A DNA stretch of 16,771 nt from Veillonellaceae bacterium UBA5809 (GTDB lineage Bacteria > Bacillota > Negativicutes > Veillonellales > Dialisteraceae). Under the pieces are notes generated by a model. It saw only the letters and a program-made list of their open reading frames with translations, searched no databases and was not told where the DNA came from. Shown here one piece after another: positions 6,999-14,069 of the stretch. Within the stretch, counting starts at the first letter, position 1; every line of letters begins with the position of its first letter. The position numbers and the translations under genes were made by a program. Location of the stretch: contig DIDD01000144.1 in NCBI GenBank assembly GCA_002417965.1, forward strand, positions 3,288 to 20,058. The letters are read 5' to 3'.

Positions 6999-9167
6999 AT
7001 GAATAAGTATGTTTTTTATGGGATTCTGTTATCTCTTTCTGTGACATCACCGGTGTGGGCGGCACAGCCTTCTGCCGTATATGAATTAAGAGCAGTCACC
7101 GTGACGGCCAACAGACAGGCTGAAGATGTGCAGTCTGTGCCGGCCAACGTGAGTATTGTCACAGCCAAAGAAATCCGGAGCCGCAACATTCAGTCGACAG
7201 CCCAGGCAGTGGCGCTGGCGGCAGGCATGCAGATGGACCAGTCCATGGAGGGCGGAGTCAGCATGCGGGGCTACACATCGAAAAACATTCTGGTTATGGT
7301 GGACGGCCAGCGTGTCAACAGCGGATGGAACGGAGAAGTTATGTGGAACATGTTTCCTGTTGACTCCATCAGCCGCATTGAAGTCGTCCGCGGCGGCCAG
7401 TCTGCCCTCTACGGCGGGCGTGCCGTAGGCGGCGTGATCAACATTATCACGGAAACGCCGAAACAGGACGGCGTGCATGGCTCTGTGCTGGAAAGCTACG
7501 GAACTTACAACACCGTTCACCAGTCCTATAACCTGCAGGGGAAAAAGGGAAAACTCACCTTCGGGGGATTTTATGAAAACAGAAGTACCGACGGCTGGCG
7601 CACTTTCCGGCAGTATGCCTCCTCTTCAACAAAAACAGCCACACTGAATGAAAGCGATCTGATGAACCCTGTCCATGAAGATGCGGCGGGACGCTATATT
7701 ATCGGAGACCGGGGACGAAAATCCTTCATGTCTGAAAACTACGGATTCAATCTGGGCTATGATATCAGTGACAGCCAGAAAGTTACCTATAAATACAGTC
7801 ATTCCAACTACACCTGGAAGTACACCGATCCCCGGACCTATATCTATAAAAAAGACGGAACGCCGGTATGGTCGGGGATTATTGCCATGGACAATGGGGA
7901 TAAAGCCTCTTTCAGTGATTCCAGTTATACCGGCACCCGTGGATTCCGTGTATATGACATGCATTCCCTGACCTATAATGATAAAAAGAACAATATCCAT
8001 GCCCATTTCGGCCTCACTGATTTTACGAAAGACGGCTATACCTACACCTCATCGAGTAAGGTAACAGCAGCCAATGACTTTAATGGTCCCGGCAGCCGGT
8101 CCTTTTATCCGTCGAAAACCATGGACCTGGACATCAATAAGCGGTGGAAAATAGACCGTCATACCCTTCTTTTCGGAAGCGCCTTTAATGAGGAGCAGTT
8201 CCATCAGACCATATCCGGCATCAATGACTGGAAAAACTGGCATGACAGCGGGACGCCCACAGAATGGCACGGGGGAAAATCCCAGACCTGGTCAGCCTAC
8301 GTGCAGGATAAATGGCAGCTGACGGACCGCCTGACCTCCTACTTGGGAGCCCGTTACGATTATTACAAAAAATACAGCGGATACTATCGAAATGCTGATA
8401 AACCAGAAAATAATAAAACCTATGGTTCCACCTCCTACAGCAGAGTATCCCCTAAGTTGGCTTTTGACTATGCCTACAACAGCACCACCAACTTCTATAC
8501 CTCCTACGGGCAGTCTTTCAATCCGCCCCTGCTGTATCAGGTTTATAGAGTGGCGGCTTCCGTTCCATACGGGACGGACAAGCGGCCTGTCATTGCCAAC
8601 CCCGGACTGAAGCCGGAAATCACAACCAACTTCGAAATCGGCATGAAAAAGAAACTGGGAACGGGAACACAGCTGGATATGGATTTCTTCAAAGATAAGA
8701 CGAAAGATTATATTGGTTATCCTTCGCAGTCAGTATCTCCTGATGTTAAATATTATTATAATATGGGAAAAGCGGATACAAGGGGAATTGAACTGACCTT
8801 CCAGCGGCTGTTCAATCCCGTGTGGTCGGCCTATGCCAACTACACATGGCAGATCGGCAAAGTCAGCGGAGAACGGAACTACGACATTCCCCGTCATCTG
8901 TTCCATGCCGGTGTGGCCTACAGCAGAAATCCCTGGGATGTCCATCTGGACGGCATGTTTGTATCAGCCCGCAATGAACCTGATGTGGATACCGGAGATT
9001 ATGAATCCCATGATCCCTATTTTCTGCTGAATCTGGATGCCAATTATAAAGTATCAAAGGCGGTAACGGTACAGTTCAGCATCTATAATGTACTGGACAG
9101 GGATTTTTATGACAATGAAGTTCTCAGCGGACGCACCTATAATGCGGCTGTCAGATATTCCTTCTGA
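6999..9167 (+). CDS. TonB-dependent outer-membrane receptor
   Basis: An outer-membrane gated channel that imports a scarce ligand (iron-siderophore, heme or cobalamin type) using TonB energy. The 722 residues begin with a signal peptide (MNKYVFYGILLSLSVTSPVWA, cleavage near 21/22) and a TonB-box-like AVTVTAN at 32-38. The plug domain follows: VPANVSIVTAKEI, VSMRGY, ILVMVDGQRVN, and the strongly conserved IEVVRGGQSALYGGRAVGGVINIIT. The remainder is a beta barrel rich in Tyr, Ser and Gly ending in YNAAVRYSF, with the terminal Phe needed for barrel insertion. The ATG at 6999 has GAGGAG 7 bases upstream; a longer in-frame GTG start at 6864 lies inside the terminator stem and is rejected. No TonB, ABC or ligand-processing gene is adjacent, so the ligand cannot be named. 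Confidence 0.93.
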   Translation: MNKYVFYGILLSLSVTSPVWAAQPSAVYELRAVTVTANRQAEDVQSVPANVSIVTAKEIRSRNIQSTAQAVALAAGMQMDQSMEGGVSMRGYTSKNILVMVDGQRVNSGWNGEVMWNMFPVDSISRIEVVRGGQSALYGGRAVGGVINIITETPKQDGVHGSVLESYGTYNTVHQSYNLQGKKGKLTFGGFYENRSTDGWRTFRQYASSSTKTATLNESDLMNPVHEDAAGRYIIGDRGRKSFMSENYGFNLGYDISDSQKVTYKYSHSNYTWKYTDPRTYIYKKDGTPVWSGIIAMDNGDKASFSDSSYTGTRGFRVYDMHSLTYNDKKNNIHAHFGLTDFTKDGYTYTSSSKVTAANDFNGPGSRSFYPSKTMDLDINKRWKIDRHTLLFGSAFNEEQFHQTISGINDWKNWHDSGTPTEWHGGKSQTWSAYVQDKWQLTDRLTSYLGARYDYYKKYSGYYRNADKPENNKTYGSTSYSRVSPKLAFDYAYNSTTNFYTSYGQSFNPPLLYQVYRVAASVPYGTDKRPVIANPGLKPEITTNFEIGMKKKLGTGTQLDMDFFKDKTKDYIGYPSQSVSPDVKYYYNMGKADTRGIELTFQRLFNPVWSAYANYTWQIGKVSGERNYDIPRHLFHAGVAYSRNPWDVHLDGMFVSARNEPDVDTGDYESHDPYFLLNLDANYKVSKAVTVQFSIYNVLDRDFYDNEVLSGRTYNAAVRYSF

Positions 9168-9223
9168 CAGATTGGCGGCATTGAAGAGGATTTGTGAAGA
9201 TTCTTGCAGGAAATTCAGAAATA

Positions 9224-9260
9224 TCTATTGAGTTTTTATCATGATCAAATAGAATTTTTG
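9224..9260 (+). terminator. Weak AT-rich hairpin after the TonB receptor
   Basis: CTATTGA and TCAAATAG pair with one bulge, and a T-rich run (AATTTTTG) follows. This is the only terminator-like structure between the receptor stop and the amt promoter. It is AT-rich and weak, so termination here is uncertain. Confidence 0.3.
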
Positions 9261-9267
9261 TATATGC

Positions 9268-9296
9268 TTGCAATTCCGATTTTATGTTGTTATACT
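9268..9296 (+). promoter_or_regulatory. Promoter of the amt-glnK operon
   Basis: TTGCAA (9268-9273) and TATACT (9291-9296) are separated by exactly 17 bases, a good sigma-70-type promoter. Transcription would begin near 9303, giving a leader of about 130 bases that contains the terminator hairpin described next. Confidence 0.55.
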
Positions 9297-9325
9297 TCTG
9301 ATATGTAATTCCAATATGTTTTGCT

Positions 9326-9393
9326 GGTTGCATCTGAAGAGAGCAATGAAGCTCGTATACCGAATGAATTTCATTCAGTATACGGGCTTTTCC
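9326..9393 (+). promoter_or_regulatory. amt leader with intrinsic terminator and competing hairpins (candidate attenuator)
   Basis: An 18-base arm AAGCTCGTATACCGAATG (9349-9366) pairs with 9372-9389 with a single mismatch and one G-U pair, and is followed by TTTTCC: an intrinsic terminator ending about 40 bases before the amt start. Two other hairpins overlap it. GAGC-AATGAA-GCTC (9341-9354) uses the first bases of the terminator arm. TTGC-A-TCT-GAAG-AGA-GCAA (9328-9346) is mutually exclusive with that one. No promoter fits between the terminator and the start codon, so transcripts from the 9268-9296 promoter must read through it. A terminator for the upstream gene is the simple alternative. 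Confidence 0.5.
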
Positions 9394-9433
9394 TATTTTC
9401 AGGGAAACCGCAGCAGAAAGAAAGGGAGAATCT

Positions 9434-10750
9434 ATGAAATTATCAATTCTGTTTCCCGGTACTCTGGCATGGGCCCTGGCCCTGCCCGCGGCAGCGCTTG
9501 CTGCCGATGATACGGCGCAGGAATTATCTGCGGGCGATATCTCGTACATGTGTGTGGCCACTCTTCTGGTGCTGATTATGACACCTGCTCTGGGCTTCTT
9601 TTACGGAGGTCTGGTGCGCCGGAAGAACACGATTAATACCATTATGATGTCCATGGTCTGTCTGGCATTGATCACCGTACAGTGGTTTCTTTTCGGATAC
9701 TCACTGAGCTTTGGGCCTGATGCGGGAGGCATTATCGGAAATCTGGACTGGGCGTTCTTCAACGGAGTCGGTCTGGAGGCCTTCAAGGATTATTCTCCCA
9801 CCATACCTCATGTATTATTTGCCATGTTCCAGCTGGCTTTTGCCATTCTGACACCGGCGATTGTCAGCGGAGGCATTGTGGAACGCACACGGTTCCCGGC
9901 CTACTGTCTGTTCGTTGTTTTGTGGGGGACTCTGGTATACGATCCCATGGCCCATATGGTCTGGGGGCTGGGCGGATTTATCCGTGATATGGGAGCTCTT
10001 GATTTTGCGGGAGGCACGGTCATCCATATCACATCCGGATTTTCTGCTCTGACGGCGGCTGTTCTTATCGGGGCGCGGAAAGGATACGGCAGCCTGACAC
10101 TCCGGCCCCACAATATGCCCTATGTCTGTCTGGGAGGCAGCTTTTTGTGGCTCGGCTGGTTTGGATTTAATTCCGGGGCGGCTGTGGGAGCGACGGCTTT
10201 GACCGCACTGGCACTGGCCAACACAGGAATTGCTTCCTGCACGGCAGGCCTTGTATGGATTCTGCTGGACCGTATGGTTCACGGTAAAATGACCACGTTG
10301 GGATTGATGACAGGATTTGTGGCGGGTCTGGTAGGCATTACACCGGCGGCGGGCTTTGTAACCGTGGGCAGTGCATTCCTGATCGGCATTACGACACCGG
10401 TCATCTGTTTCTTCTTTGTTTCCTACGTAAAAGGACGTCTGGGCTATGACGATTCACTGGATGCCTTCGGGTGCCACGGCGTAGGCGGTGTATGGGGGGC
10501 ACTCATGACTGGTGTGCTGGCGACGAAGAGCGTCAATGATGCAGGAGCTGACGGATGGCTCTATGGCAATGCCGCGCAGATGATTCCCCAGCTGACCGGC
10601 ATTGTGACCGGCATTGTTCTGGCCGTTGTCATGACCGCAGTGATTATTAAAGGATTGGGACTGTTCATGCAGGTCCGCGCCACTGACGCGGAAGAAGCAC
10701 AGGGCCTGGATCTGATTGATCACGGTGAACGGGCTTATAATAAAATGTAA
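9434..10750 (+). CDS. amtB: Ammonium transporter (Amt/AmtB)
   Basis: Imports ammonium through a trimeric inner-membrane channel. The 438 residues start with a cleavable signal-like segment (residues 1-24, ending ALAADD), as in AmtB of diderms, followed by 11 predicted hydrophobic segments. Hallmarks include GFFYGGLVRRKN (54-65), the family signature DFAGGTVIHITSGFSAL with the first pore histidine at 198, GWFGFNSGAAVG (241-252), and DAFGCHGVGGVWGAL with the second pore histidine at 348. The C-terminal tail EAQGLDLIDHGERAY is the region that contacts PII proteins. AAGGGAG about 6 bases upstream supports the ATG at 9434. The start of glnK follows 13 bases after the stop, the classic amtB-glnK pair. 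Confidence 0.96.
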   Translation: MKLSILFPGTLAWALALPAAALAADDTAQELSAGDISYMCVATLLVLIMTPALGFFYGGLVRRKNTINTIMMSMVCLALITVQWFLFGYSLSFGPDAGGIIGNLDWAFFNGVGLEAFKDYSPTIPHVLFAMFQLAFAILTPAIVSGGIVERTRFPAYCLFVVLWGTLVYDPMAHMVWGLGGFIRDMGALDFAGGTVIHITSGFSALTAAVLIGARKGYGSLTLRPHNMPYVCLGGSFLWLGWFGFNSGAAVGATALTALALANTGIASCTAGLVWILLDRMVHGKMTTLGLMTGFVAGLVGITPAAGFVTVGSAFLIGITTPVICFFFVSYVKGRLGYDDSLDAFGCHGVGGVWGALMTGVLATKSVNDAGADGWLYGNAAQMIPQLTGIVTGIVLAVVMTAVIIKGLGLFMQVRATDAEEAQGLDLIDHGERAYNKM

Positions 10751-10763
10751 GGAGGTGCGCATA

Positions 10764-11132
10764 ATGGATGACAGGAAAATTTTCAAAGTGGATGCGGTGA
10801 TACGTCCGGAAAAGCTGGATGAATTGAAAGCCAAGCTGAGGACAATCGGTGTTACCGGCATGACTGTATCAGAAGTATATGGCTGCGGACTGACCATGGG
10901 GCATACAGAAATCTACAGAGGCAGCGTGATGGCGGTCGATCTCATGCCGAAAATCAAAGTGGAAATTGTAATCTATGAAACACCTCTGGATACATTGATC
11001 GATGCGATTCGTGAAGTCTGCAATACAGGGCATGTGGGAGACGGAAAGATCTTTGTGTCCGAGCTTTATACAGCGGTTAAAATACGGACCGGAGAAAAAG
11101 GCGGCATTGCCATCATCGACAATAAACCGTGA
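10764..11132 (+). CDS. glnK: PII nitrogen-regulatory protein, GlnK type, with a variant T-loop
   Basis: A trimeric cytoplasmic sensor of energy and nitrogen state that typically docks on AmtB. The 122 residues show the PII fold: VDAVIRPEKLDELKAKL, GVTGMTVSEV, the T-loop region, the B-loop TGHVGDGKIFV and C-loop IRTGEKGG. The Tyr in HTEIYRG matches E. coli Tyr46, but the uridylylated Tyr51 is replaced by Met56 and the 2-oxoglutarate-contacting Gln39 by Thr44 (GLTMG instead of GRQKG). Lys63 keeps the place of Lys58. GGAGG 10751-10755 supports the ATG at 10764; an in-frame upstream start inside amt is rejected. Covalent uridylylation is therefore unlikely and ligand response may differ. Confidence 0.93.
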   Translation: MDDRKIFKVDAVIRPEKLDELKAKLRTIGVTGMTVSEVYGCGLTMGHTEIYRGSVMAVDLMPKIKVEIVIYETPLDTLIDAIREVCNTGHVGDGKIFVSELYTAVKIRTGEKGGIAIIDNKP

Positions 11133-11165
11133 CCGTGAGATAATAAAAAAGAAGACTTTTCCAGT

Positions 11166-11197
11166 CTGGCACCCTGCCGTGGGGTGCCAGTACTTTT
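11166..11197 (+). terminator. Intrinsic terminator between glnK and the amidase gene
   Basis: CTGGCACCC (11166-11174) and GGGTGCCAG (11182-11190) form a perfect 9-bp stem with a 7-base loop, followed by TACTTTTT. An AGACT-TTTCC-AGTCT hairpin (11153-11167) overlaps its first two bases. The amidase ribosome site begins only a few bases later, so this may end amt-glnK messages partially or regulate read-through. Confidence 0.75.
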
Positions 11198-11217
11198 TGG
11201 AAAAAAGGAGTGTGTCT

Positions 11218-12006
11218 ATGAAGAAAAAAATTGCTTTGATTCAGATGGATACAGCGATAGGAGATCCGGATAAAAATTATGCCCATGCCGGGAAATGCAT
11301 GGAAAAGGCCATGAAGGACAGTCCTGATATTCTGGTGCTTCCGGAAACGGTGAATGTGGGATTCTTTCCGGAAAATCTCAGGGAACTGGCAGATCCGGAA
11401 GGGAAAAAAACACAGGAAGTGTTCGGAGAATTTGCGGCGGCCCACCATGTGAATATTGTAGCCGGATCGGCAGCGGTCATACGGGACGGGAAAGTATATA
11501 ATACATCCTATGTCTTTGACCGTACCGGAGCATGTGTGGCCCGTTACGATAAAATACACAGCTTCAGCCCTGCCGGCGAAGACAAATTCTTTGAAGGCGG
11601 GAACAGCACCGTACACTTCAGACTGGATGATATTCCCTGCTCGATGGTCATCTGCTATGACCTGCGCTTCCCGGAAATCATACGGGCATCGGCTCTGAAG
11701 GGAGTAGATCTCTTTTTTGTGCCCGCCCAGTGGCCTCTGGTCAGAAAAGCGCACTGGGTGACGCTGAATACAGCCCGCGCCATTGAAAACCAGATGTATC
11801 TATGCGCCGTGAACGGATGCGGCTATGCGGGGAAAACCAAGTACGGCGGCAATTCACTGCTTCTCAGCCCCTGGGGAGAAGAGATCTGTCATCTGGGGAC
11901 AGAGGAAGAAATCCGGTGCGGGGAAATTGATCTTGACGTGATTCACCAGATCCGTGAAAGCATTAATGTATTTCGGGACAGAAAACCGGACATAGACAGA
12001 ATTTAA
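11218..12006 (+). CDS. Carbon-nitrogen hydrolase (nitrilase superfamily amidase, omega-amidase-like)
   Basis: Hydrolyses a C-N bond of an amide, releasing ammonia. The 262 residues carry the full catalytic set: Glu43 in LPETVNVGF, Lys112 in YDKIHSF and Cys146 in VICYDLRFPE, with the auxiliary Glu121 in GEDKFFEGG. The cysteine block and AQWPLVRKAHWVTLNTARAIEN resemble the Nit2/YafV omega-amidases, which cleave 2-oxoglutaramate-type alpha-keto amides, but substrate cannot be fixed from sequence. AAAAAAGGAG about 7 bases upstream supports the ATG at 11218; earlier in-frame starts lie inside glnK and the terminator. It lies after amt-glnK and ahead of a DUF2848 gene and a permease, consistent with nitrogen release from an imported or internal amide. 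Confidence 0.88.
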   Translation: MKKKIALIQMDTAIGDPDKNYAHAGKCMEKAMKDSPDILVLPETVNVGFFPENLRELADPEGKKTQEVFGEFAAAHHVNIVAGSAAVIRDGKVYNTSYVFDRTGACVARYDKIHSFSPAGEDKFFEGGNSTVHFRLDDIPCSMVICYDLRFPEIIRASALKGVDLFFVPAQWPLVRKAHWVTLNTARAIENQMYLCAVNGCGYAGKTKYGGNSLLLSPWGEEICHLGTEEEIRCGEIDLDVIHQIRESINVFRDRKPDIDRI

Positions 12007-12028
12007 CAATCAAGGAGAATGATGGCAT

Positions 12029-12703
12029 ATGGAAATAACCATTCGCAGAGCAGACGGCACCAGCTGTGTCATGACGCCGGATATTAAAAAATTAATTGTA
12101 GTGGGTTTTTCAGGATGTGACAAAGAGAAAACCATGGAACATATTCATGAACTGGAAAAGGCCGGAGTAAAATGTCCGGAGGACGTGCCGGTAGTTTACG
12201 AATGCGATCCCCAGATCATTACACAGAAACAGGAAATATCCGTGATTGGAGACAAAACAAGCGGAGAGGCCGAATACCTGGTTCTTATCCAGGACGGGAA
12301 AACCTATATCGGCATCGGCAGCGACCACACGGACAGAGATCTGGAAGCAGTGAGCATTCACAAATCAAAACAGCTCTGTCTCAAACCCTGCTCCAAAGAA
12401 TTTTGGCCTTATGAAGATGTAAAAGATCATTTTGAAAGCCTGCGGATCCAGTCCCGGCAGATCGTGAAAGGGACGGATGAAGAATACCAGGACGGCCATG
12501 TCAGCGATATGCTGCCCCTGGAGGATATTTTGAACAAAGTGGCGGAAGAAACCGTGCCGGAGCAGTGTCTGATCTATACAGGCACCGTACCGCTGAAAAA
12601 CGGATTCCGTTTCGGAGAAGAATTTTCCTGTTCTTTAAAAGATGAAAAACTCGGACGTTCTATTTCCTTGTCGTATAAAATCAGGGCGATTCGGGAACAT
12701 TGA
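12029..12703 (+). CDS. DUF2848 family protein
   Basis: A cytoplasmic protein of 224 residues resembling the DUF2848 family, which I recall as related to the fumarylacetoacetase-hydrolase fold; no activity is established. Family-like blocks are VVGFSGCDKEKTMEHIHELEKAGV (residues ~24-47), a Pro-rich link VPVVYECDPQIITQ, SGEAEYLVLIQDGKTYIGIGSDHTDRDLEAVS, and SKQLCLKPCSKEFWPYEDVKDHF. The Gly-Ser-Asp-His-Thr-Asp centre is a plausible active or metal site. AAGGAG at 12012-12017 precedes the ATG at 12029. It lies 22 bases after the amidase and 30 bases before the permease, so the three are likely one transcript. An enzyme working on the same nitrogenous acid is an inference only. Confidence 0.75.
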   Translation: MEITIRRADGTSCVMTPDIKKLIVVGFSGCDKEKTMEHIHELEKAGVKCPEDVPVVYECDPQIITQKQEISVIGDKTSGEAEYLVLIQDGKTYIGIGSDHTDRDLEAVSIHKSKQLCLKPCSKEFWPYEDVKDHFESLRIQSRQIVKGTDEEYQDGHVSDMLPLEDILNKVAEETVPEQCLIYTGTVPLKNGFRFGEEFSCSLKDEKLGRSISLSYKIRAIREH

Positions 12704-12733
12704 TTTCCAGGCCGCTGTTTATGGAGGATTTGA

Positions 12734-13984
12734 ATGATTACAGCACAAATCATTATGGTTGTTACGCTGCTTGTTATGATTACGGGATATGCCCCCCTGT
12801 ATCTGACGGCAGTGGTCGGATCGGTACTGGCGGCGCTGATGGCCGGATTCCCGCTGACCGGGGCTGATCCCCAGGCGGTGTCCAAACTTCTTGTAGCGTC
12901 CATGCATCCGGTTATCGTGGATATGCTGGGCGTTCTGCTTTTTATCGGAATTATGCAGAAATGCGGCTATATGGATGTGATCATATGGCATATCATGGAT
13001 TTCGGACGGCGTTACGGGGGAGCTCCGGGAATTGCCACAGCGGCGGGACTGGCGGCAGCCCTTCTCGGAGCTTTGACATCCTTTACGCAGCCGGTGATCA
13101 CCGCGACCATTGCAGGCCCGGCAGCAGTCCGTCTGGGACTGTCGCCCAACAAGACTGCCGGAATTATTTCACTGGCCAATACGGTGGCCAATGCCTGCGG
13201 GTTCACCCATCCCACCATGCTGGCGGTTCTGGCATTGACGGGTGTTCATTTTGGCCTGATTAATCTCTGGGCACTGGCCGGCACCATATGGATTTATGTG
13301 TTCTGCTACTGGCGCGCCAAAAGAGAAATGATCCGCGAAGGACTGTCGGTTAATGGAGACGGAAGCGGACTTGAACCCCTTCCGGAAGGAGCGCCGTCCT
13401 TTGCACGGGCCATATTCCCCTTTCTGGTGCTCTGCGTGGCTTTCTTTTCTGGTATTCCTGTATTTCTCGTGGGTATGGGGACGGGCATCCTGATTATTTT
13501 TATGACACATATGAAACCGGGAGAGGGAGAAAAAGCCATGATCAGCGGAGTGACGAATATTGCCATTCCCATTGTGGCGATACTCAGCCTGATGTTCATG
13601 TCGAATGTCATTAGCCGGATTGGTCTTGTGACAGTCATTTCCCAGTATGCAGAACCCTACATTGCACTGGCTCCCATACAAATTCTGTTTATTATATCAG
13701 CGCTGGCGGGGACCATTACACAGTCTAATGCAGCCTCGGCGCCCATTGTGCTTCCCTTTACCCAGATCGTGCTGTCCATGGGAGCGGATCCGTTGGCAGT
13801 CAGCTTTGCGGCCATTACAGGCTGTGCCATTATGCAGCTGTTTTTAACAGGCGGAGCGCTGACGGCCCTGCCGGTCGTGGCAGGCGTTATTCCTGGTACC
13901 GTTCAGAAAATAGCCAACCGCTGGCAGCGTCCGGCCATGCTGGTGGGACTGGGCGTCTGCTTTCTGATTACATTTGTGATCTGA
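12734..13984 (+). CDS. Polytopic inner-membrane permease, ion-transporter/GntP-like superfamily
   Basis: A 416-residue membrane protein with about 10-12 hydrophobic segments, the length and pattern of anion:cation symporters of the IT superfamily (GntP, CitM, NhaC-like groups). Two half-repeat features stand out: GALTSFTQPVITATIAGPAAVRLGLSPN in the first half and SALAGTITQSNAASAPIVLPFTQIVLSMGADP in the second, matching the re-entrant loop regions with Ser/Thr/Gln/Asn that bind substrate and cation in this superfamily. A hydrophilic loop lies between about residues 199 and 225. GGAGG at 12723-12727 sets the ATG at 12734. It ends the amidase-DUF2848 transcript, suggesting import of an organic acid or amide, but the substrate is unknown and the exact family uncertain. 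Confidence 0.75.
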   Translation: MITAQIIMVVTLLVMITGYAPLYLTAVVGSVLAALMAGFPLTGADPQAVSKLLVASMHPVIVDMLGVLLFIGIMQKCGYMDVIIWHIMDFGRRYGGAPGIATAAGLAAALLGALTSFTQPVITATIAGPAAVRLGLSPNKTAGIISLANTVANACGFTHPTMLAVLALTGVHFGLINLWALAGTIWIYVFCYWRAKREMIREGLSVNGDGSGLEPLPEGAPSFARAIFPFLVLCVAFFSGIPVFLVGMGTGILIIFMTHMKPGEGEKAMISGVTNIAIPIVAILSLMFMSNVISRIGLVTVISQYAEPYIALAPIQILFIISALAGTITQSNAASAPIVLPFTQIVLSMGADPLAVSFAAITGCAIMQLFLTGGALTALPVVAGVIPGTVQKIANRWQRPAMLVGLGVCFLITFVI

Positions 13985-14016
13985 CAGATTATCAAAAAAC
14001 ATGCCATGGCGGTTCA

Positions 14017-14056
14017 AAAAGCTCCTCTGCACGGAATTCCGTGCAGAGGAGCTTTT
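14017..14056. terminator. Bidirectional terminator, perfect 40-base palindrome
   Basis: AAAAGCTCCTCTGCACGGAA (14017-14036) is followed immediately by its exact reverse complement, ending in CTTTT. With A runs on one side and T runs on the other it can stop transcripts from both directions, and it lies between the convergent permease and aminopeptidase genes. Confidence 0.92.
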
Positions 14057-14069
14057 AAGAAACAGAAAA

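Noticed and set aside
9297..9340. First hairpin of a two-hairpin ANTAR site in the amt leader
   Set aside because: No stem with a six-base loop having A at 1 and G at 4 exists upstream of the 9341-9354 hairpin, so a full ANTAR motif is not claimed.
11113..11754. Minus-strand open frame of 213 codons
   Set aside because: Antisense of the amidase; low-complexity His/Phe/Arg-rich translation with no family features and it crosses the glnK terminator.
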